A DNA stretch of 64,000 nt. It comes from Euryodendron excelsum. Lineage: Eukaryota; Streptophyta; Magnoliopsida; Ericales; Pentaphylacaceae. The stretch is from contig CM065378.1 of the NCBI GenBank assembly GCA_033060915.1, forward strand, positions 29,501,001 to 29,565,000, given 5' to 3'. Under the pieces are notes generated by a model that was not told the DNA's origin, made no database searches, and saw nothing but the letters and a program-made list of their open reading frames with translations. The position numbers were made by a program, and so were the translations under genes. Position 1 is the stretch's first letter, and each line of letters begins with the position of its first letter. This document shows, piece by piece, positions 57,590-64,000 of the stretch.

Positions 57590-60500
57590 CATTATCAGCA
57601 CGATGTTTTAAGTGCTTTGTGTTCTTCCTTCATTTGATGTGTAATTTATCCTCATTTTGAATTCTTTACTACTCACTCAATTCGCATAAATAGTATGAAC
57701 AGTAGTTTAACTATTGACATGAATAGTATTTATTTCAAAACTTTGTTACTTCATTTCTCTCAGATCTTGCATTTTTTGCCTATGATATTTATAGATCTAA
57801 AATCCATATTTCGATACATTTTCATAGACATGTGACTTGACTATATTTTGATGTCTAAATTGAAAGTTACAATGGAGACAAAAATAGTGATATAATATAT
57901 ATATATATATATCGATCGAATGAAGTCTACTATTCATTCTACTATTCATGAACAGTAATAAATAGTAATTGCATAGTAATTATATAATAAATAATCTTCA
58001 ACCAATAGTATTGCAATACTTTTCACCGTTCTATCGGTTGCCATTTATCTAATACCCACATAACATTACTATGTTCGGTAGAGATTTTTACATGATCATT
58101 AATTGATTGTCAAATTTTATTATATGCATTGCTTTAACAAATGCAATTAAATAGAAGAAATCAAGCATTCATGTAGAATACTTATTCAGACTTGCATGCA
58201 GTTTATTTAATTATTGTTACTTTACAAGGTCGGTTTGCTGCCTACTACTGTTTTTATTTATGTTACTGCTATTATTTAATTATGCTTACTATGGGCGCTG
58301 CCTGTGTTAGTTTACCATTGTGTCATCATTGAATTTTTCAAAAGCTTATTATAATTTAATGTACCTGGAGTTGCAAGATAATCAAGAATGCACTTGGAGT
58401 TGCCAGATTATGATTGAATGCACCTGAAGTTGCAAGACAATGATTTAGTGCACCTGAAGTTGTAACAGTATTCCCAAATAAAAGAATGAGTACAATTTTT
58501 ATTATTCAAATACGTTCATCATGAAAATGATGTGGAAGAAATCTTCATAATGAAGATATGATAAACAAATATAGTTATATTTTATGCCTCGAACGTGTTC
58601 AAGAAGTAGCAATATCAAGAAGGTTAATTCAAAAATTGTATTTCAATAGCACATCGTGTAAATATAATAGAAGATAAGTGTAAATAGTTATGTTACTATT
58701 CATGCATACTATTTACATTACTATTTACAGCACTATTTATGAGTTTCACATTATTTTGATTTTGTTCCTCATTTTCTTCCTATGTTTTCATTAGATCTTT
58801 TTGAAAAGAATACAAATTTATAACATGTATCAATCCCTGAAGTGAAAAGTGAATGATATCGATCCAGCATAGTGTAGCTCACTCAATCGAGTGTTATAAT
58901 TAGCTGATACATGTGGCCAATTTTATATCATTTCTTAAAGTGAATGTATTTTTATTTGATGGCTATGGATATTGTGACAAATGTGATGGAGATACCCTAA
59001 AGGTTTTAAATGCCACTAGAAGTGGAATAATGTGAGTCCAACCTCTCAATAAGTACAAAGATGTTTCATTGGTTACGTACCTGCAGTATGATGATTAAAT
59101 AGAATAATTTTGACAATGAAACATTACATCAATGTTGCATTTGAAGGCATGGATCATACCAATTGAATGGGAAAGATATATGTCCAGCAAATATTATTAG
59201 AATGCACACAATTCTTTGATATGGTGTAAAACTTAACATTAGCTGAAATTAATGTTAAAATAATATCAAGCCTCACAAATTGATTGAAGGCTTAGATGAG
59301 CTAAGCTCTAGAAGAGCTAACATAATGTGATCAAGAGGAATAAAATTCTATATTAATGATACATTCTATTCTACTAGCAGTAAAAGAAAGTTGGTCAACG
59401 TTTATATATGTTTTTACTTTATTTCTGTTATATTAGAAGCATATGATGAAAAAGAATATAGCAATGAAGGTAATAAAAAAATATCTTTTTTTACACTTCT
59501 CTTTTCATGCTAGAAACATATACTAGATAAATTTGTTGTTTTTCTTATGAGTTATATTATATTGGGATCACCTGTAGTGATAAACCAGAAGTTTTTCGAC
59601 CCAAAAGATTTTTGTACTGTAAAATCACCTAAAATGATACAACAGAAGCATTTATGGAGTACCTGTAGTGACAGCATCTTAAGTAATGCACCAAAAGTGA
59701 TTTGATCCCAAATGAATTTTATATTTTGGTCACCCGAAATCAATAATAATACATCCAATAATTAACAATTTTCATAGACATCTACTAAAGAACCAGAAGA
59801 TTCTTTTTGGCCAAACAATTATTTGGTTATTCTATAATACTAATATGTATCTCATTTATGCATCTTATACAATGGTTACATCTTTATTTAATATTACCTC
59901 TCATATTTTGCGGATAGTCCTTATGTGGAGTCAGTTTTCCCACCATTAGGGGGGGATAAGACGTAAACGTGATGCTATGAAATTAATGCTAATGTTGTGA
60001 AACTGTCTCATCTTGTTCCTTGGACAAGTCAATGTGAATCTGAAGTTCACGAAAAAATTATGTACTTATATATGATTGCAATTTAATTGCCTAAAGCATT
60101 TACCGACACAAAGACGATAATCAAATCATAGCAATACCAATTATTAATGCCATAACACATATTAATGTCCCTGTAGGACAATATGTTAATGTCCTTGTAG
60201 GATCATCTGTTCATATAATAGCACATAATTTCAAAACGCTTGAAGCGTGGGAGACATCTCGATGCAAAAGTCAAACTCTCAGATGAGAAAGAGAAAAGCA
60301 CAACAAAATGAGCAAATTGGTGTTCTTGAAAAAACCATAATTTCTCAACTTCCTGAAGCATGAACTTTTGAAGAGATAGGAAATTATTTCTATACTTCCT
60401 GAAGACGAAAATAAACCTCCAAAAGAGAAATCTTCATCATCTAAACTTTCTAAAGAAACTCCTATAAAAGAATTCCCAGAAGAGAAAACTCTTTGAGAGA

Positions 60501-60850
60501 TATCCCCTGTAAAAAAAAATGGTACTTAAAAATAATGAGATCTCAATACAAGAGAATAATGGAATAGAAATAATATCTATGTAAATACAATTACCAGAAG
60601 TAATAGACGAAACCACAGATTATCGACAAATGTCGATAATATGATCGATCAAAATGAAAAGAAATTACTGAGTTAAAATTAAACTCATTAGCATAATGTA
60701 AAGTATGTGAACTTGTAGTTCCAACACCAGAAGATGAAAATATTGGACCTGTAGTCCAAACACCAGCAGATGTTAGATCTGTAGTCTAAACACCAGAAGC
60801 TGTAAAGTATTCGGACCAATAGTCCACTCACCTGAAGATGAAAAATTAAT
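57590..60850 (+). other. Interior of the Ale-type element, gag and first half of pol decayed
   Basis: Scattered short direct repeats (cacctgaagttgcaagac at 58360-58450; accagaagatgaaaat-type units at 60710-60840) and no open frame of note. Gag, protease and integrase cannot be followed. A late purine-rich part (60240-60500) may be the hinge after integrase. Confidence 0.5.
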
Positions 60851-62140
60851 TTGATACAAATGGGTATTTGCGCAATGAGAAAATAGAATAGTGCGATATA
60901 AAGTACGACTTATACCAGAAGGTTTCTCGCAGAGTCTTGGTATCGACTATAATGAGAAATTGTATCCTATAAGGATATAGTTACATTCATATTATTGCTT
61001 AATTGGTCAGTCTTAGAAGGACTGGATATACATGTAATGAATGTATAACAATCTATTCCTATGGTGGATTAAGCAATTATATACATATGAAAATTCTTGA
61101 AGAATTTAAAACAAATACCTCAAAGATTATAATCTATCAAGCTTCAAAGATATAGGTAGGGGTTAAACCAATCTGGACGCAGATGGTACAATTATCCCAA
61201 TAAATATCTATTGAAAGAATGATATGTGAACAGTACAATCGTCCATGTCTTTTTATGATATGAATTGATGATTATTGCAATATATGTTGATGTTTTTGGA
61301 TATTATTGGTACTCTTGCAGATACTACAAAAGCTACTAGTTATTAAAAACTTAAATTCCTTGGGAGAACAAATTTTTGTCTTGTCTTGTAGATTGAACAT
61401 TTTTATTCATCAGTTGACATATACAGAAAATTGTTATATTGAACAAGCTCATGCATAAAATTCTCCAATGGATGTATGATCACTTGATGTACAACAAGAT
61501 AGCTCATTTCCGTTCTCGAGAAAATGGTGACGAACTTCTTGGTCCTAAAGTACCATATCTTAGTGCAATAAGTGCTCTTATGTATCTTACAAAAGGTATA
61601 AGACCTGATATAGCATTCTGTGTCGACCTATTGGCAAGATATAGTTCTGCACCAACTCAACGACATTAGAAAAAAATTGAGCATATACTATGTTACCTAC
61701 AATGGACAATTGATACAAGCTTATTCTATTCAAAGGAGCCACAACCTGAATTAATTGGCTATACAGACATTGACTATCTTTCTGATTCACATAAAGCTCA
61801 GTCTCAAATTGGGTATGTGTTTACTTATGGTAACATTGCTCTATTCTGACGATTAGTGAACAAGACATTAGCTACAACTTCTTTAAATTCTTCAGAGAAA
61901 AGTAAGTCGAGTGTGCATTTGGCCAAGATCCATGATTCAACAGATGCAAGAAAGCTGTGGATTATCCTCAATGATATTATATGAAGATAATGATTGTAAA
62001 TATTACAAGAGGCTATATCAAAAGGTGACTGAACGAAGTATATTTCGTCAAAATTCTTTTATGTGCATAAAGCTCCAGAAGAGCGGCGATATCAATATCC
62101 AATAGACATGTTCAAGTCACAATTTGATGAACATATTTAC
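60851..62140 (+). pseudogene. Reverse transcriptase / RNase H remnant of the Ale-type copia element
   Basis: Fragments in several frames: VRYKVRLIPEGFSQ then GIDYNE near 60895-60955 (RT start). An open 76-codon stretch at 61439-61669 ends SALMYLTKGIRPDIAFCVDL then LARYSSAPTQRH, the conserved end of copia RT. RNase H traces follow (ELIGYTDIDYLSD-like near 61750, then QIGYVFTYGN). Stops and frame changes are frequent and the YVDD motif is not intact. It is nonfunctional. Confidence 0.75.
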
Positions 62141-62423
62141 TAAAACACTACCCACGGAGTTTGAGAAACTATCTAATTCATGCTAGAAGTATGAATGAAG
62201 GGAGTCGCGTACTGTACTATTTTCCCTTCGCCAATGGCTTTTTCCCAGGATTTTTCTTAGCAAGGTTTTAACGAGACAATTTTAACGCACCCATACTCAG
62301 TTATGTTACACAAGATCACTGTACTTTTTTTCTTTCACTAAGGTTTTTTCCCACTAGGTTTTCTTAACAAGGTTTTAACGAGACAGTTTGAACATACCTT
62401 AAAAGCGGCCATCCAAGGGGAAG

Positions 62424-62841
62424 TGTTATGGCGTGATGGGTGACCTTATGGGATCCTTGCCCAAATTTCCACAACAGCAGCCACCGCCTCAATCACGAGG
62501 GCGGCTGCCTCGTGGTAAATGGCCAAAGACCAAATGCCTATAAATAAAGGAGCATAGAAGTTCCAGAGGAGGATGAAAAAAAAAAAGAGTAGAGAGAAAA
62601 TAAAAAGAAACAAACAGAGAGAAAATAGAAAGGAAGAAACAGTATAGGTAATTTTTCAAAATTCATGTTCTATTCTGTTTGGTTTTATAGTATCAATAAA
62701 GTTTTGGGTGATCCAGAAGATCTAGCCTTAATTGTTCCAAAAGAACTCATATGATAAATATTTAACAGTTCCTAAAGAACTATTTACTATATTTTGTGTT
62801 GAGTTATTTTATCTGCTTTATATGTCTTTAGTTTTATAACA
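62424..62841 (+). repeat. 3' LTR of the Ale-type copia element
   Basis: 418 bp, collinear with the 5' LTR with scattered substitutions, including one mismatch in the promoter hairpin. TATA-like tataaataaa near 62539. Confidence 0.88.
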
Positions 62842-62846
62842 TCAAA

Positions 62847-63149
62847 TTCTTTTTTCCTTGTCATTAGTTCTCTCAATCCATTATTTCATCATAGGCAGCG
62901 GGTAACCCAATTAGATAGTTATGCCTAAATCAAATTAGAACTAGAGCCGTTTGGTACAATTTTTTTAAGTTTTTTTATTTTGTTTTTTTATCTTATAAGT
63001 AAGAGATTAGATTTTTTTTAGTTTTTTTACTTTTAACAAGATAAGATAAGCAGAAATAAATAAATAAAAAAGCTGTAAAATCTTTGCTTAAGCAAAAAAG
63101 CTTAAAAAAAAGTCCAACCAAACGAGCTCTCATTCACAAACAATTGTAC
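62847..63149. other. AT-rich spacer
   Basis: A short T-rich stretch with an inverted-repeat look near 62960-63110 (runs of ttttttag / aaaaagctt). No gene was recognised. Confidence 0.4.
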
Positions 63150-63476
63150 CACATCACCATTACTCTTTTTTTTTAATGAGTAAAAAGGTGGAAAGGGCCG
63201 ACCAATGTAATAACCACCCTTAAGTGTGACCATCTATGTTCTCACTTGCTGCAAAATATTCAGTTTGAGCCATAGCTAATGATCCGAGAAGGACAAGCCA
63301 GCCACTGCAGCCCCACTAAAGTGTAAGCGATATTTTGTCTCTTCTCAACAGCATCTGGTTCATGCAATTATTAATGTAAACAGATTCGAATATGCGACCA
63401 TTGAGAGAAAAACGGGATTTTAAAGCCGCTGAAGTCAACTCAACTACCACCTTAGTGATCACATCACCATTACTCT
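63150..63476 (-). mobile_element. tRNA-derived SINE with 17-bp target duplication
   Basis: The body (63167-63459, 293 bp) is on the minus strand. A box A-like tggtagttgag lies near 63440 and a box B-like tattcgaatctg near 63382-63393, about 45 bases apart. The 3' end is an A-rich tail, seen as the T run at 63167-63174. The direct repeat cacatcaccattactct (63150-63166 and 63460-63476) is perfect. The promoter boxes resemble the internal Pol III promoter of plant SINEs; the family was not identified. Confidence 0.8.
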
Positions 63477-64000
63477 ATCATGGTTGTTTCTTACTCTTTC
63501 AAGATGTAATCTTTATTTTGAACTCCTTCTAACGGAAAAACTAACTAGCATTTGTTCTAAAATTCCACTCTTTAATTCAAACGACATCGTTTTAGAAAGA
63601 GTTACGTTGAGGCTAGGGTGTTCATGGGTCGATTTGGGCTGGGATGAGTAGTCACCCGTCACCCGAACCGAAAAGATTAAGTTAAAAAAATTTTAAACTA
63701 CTTTCGACTCAATGGGTGATTGGGTTGGTCAGTTTGGGTTTCAGGTCGGGTCGGGTTGAGTGAAAAAAATTAAATTTTCATGTAAAAAAATGTCGAATTG
63801 GTCGGGTTGGATTAGAGAAATAAAGACCCAACACACGAACCAAACATAGTCACGTTAGATGAAAGCCACCCGTTCTCCATCCATAGAGTGATCGATTTGG
63901 TGTCAGGTCGGATCGACACCTGAACCGAATAGTACATTTGCTGGGAATGTACTTGTCAAACATTACCAAATCGTATCTTATGTGAAAATTACATTGATCA
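63477..64000. repeat. G/T-rich degenerate repeat region
   Basis: From about 63620 on there are repeated gggtcgg, gggttgg and cacccg motifs (caggtcgggtcgggttgag), resembling a low-copy dispersed plant repeat. It runs off the window; no gene was seen. Confidence 0.4.

Larger units (their letters stand above)
57175..62846 (+). mobile_element. Ty1-copia element of probable Ale/Retrofit type with TCAAA target duplication
   Basis: LTRs at 57180-57589 (410 bp) and 62424-62841 (418 bp), with tcaaa at 57175-57179 and 62842-62846. A primer site (cattatcagcacgatg) follows the 5' LTR, and a purine tract (ccaaggggaag) precedes the 3' LTR. Coding traces occur only toward the 3' end, and the rest is heavily mutated. 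The lineage rests on the primer site and on the reverse-transcriptase/RNase H motifs. Confidence 0.85.

Overview
This window is repeat-dominated nuclear DNA from a flowering plant, most likely a dicot. The evidence is several lineages of plant LTR retrotransposon, a tRNA-derived SINE, an L1-type ORF1 remnant, a plant mobile domain (PMD) gene and a CC-NB-LRR resistance-gene locus. The species cannot be named from the sequence. No intact cellular gene was found; every recognisable coding region is decayed.

Layout. (1) 0.6-8.7 kb: a minus-strand Ty1-copia element of SIRE/Maximus type with ~1.1-1.2 kb LTRs, a degenerate gag, no visible pol, and an extra partial LTR at its left end. (2) 9.0-33.1 kb: a very large plus-strand Ty3-gypsy element of the Tat/Ogre/Retand kind with 4-5 kb LTRs and a tRNA-Arg-like primer site. 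It carries a gag-like ORF keeping only the nucleocapsid end, no pol, and an antisense, intron-containing PMD gene. That gene is split by a 5.4 kb solo LTR of the same family, and the coding frame is the same on both sides of the insertion. A partial second LTR copy follows the 3' LTR. (3) 33.5-49.1 kb: a tandemly repeated NLR locus. A leader module occurs three times. It ends in a tiny coiled-coil remnant (copy A), in nothing recognisable (copy B), and in a near full-length but multiply broken CC-NB-LRR pseudogene (copy C, 46.3-49.1 kb). A Tork/Tnt1-type copia element and two solo LTRs sit inside copies A and B, and copy C supplies the unoccupied site for two of these insertions. (4) 49-55 kb: a probable solo LTR, an L1-type ORF1 remnant with a 41+23 base poly-C tract, a decayed transposon, and a noncoding segment present three times. 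(5) 57.2-62.8 kb: a copia element of probable Ale/Retrofit type with a perfect 5-bp target duplication and badly decayed pol. (6) 63.2-63.5 kb: a minus-strand tRNA-derived SINE with a 17-bp target duplication.

The most interesting object is the antisense PMD gene in the pol-less Tat element. It has a clean GT-AG intron, an acidic C-terminal tail, two in-frame TAG codons that look like CAG changes, and the in-frame solo-LTR insertion. The Tat LTRs also hold structured U3 DNA: 81-bp, ~156-bp and 29/37-bp tandem arrays, and GGCGCC palindromes next to the TATA box. Extra antisense ORFs in Tat elements are known in general; the arrangement here is worth a closer look.
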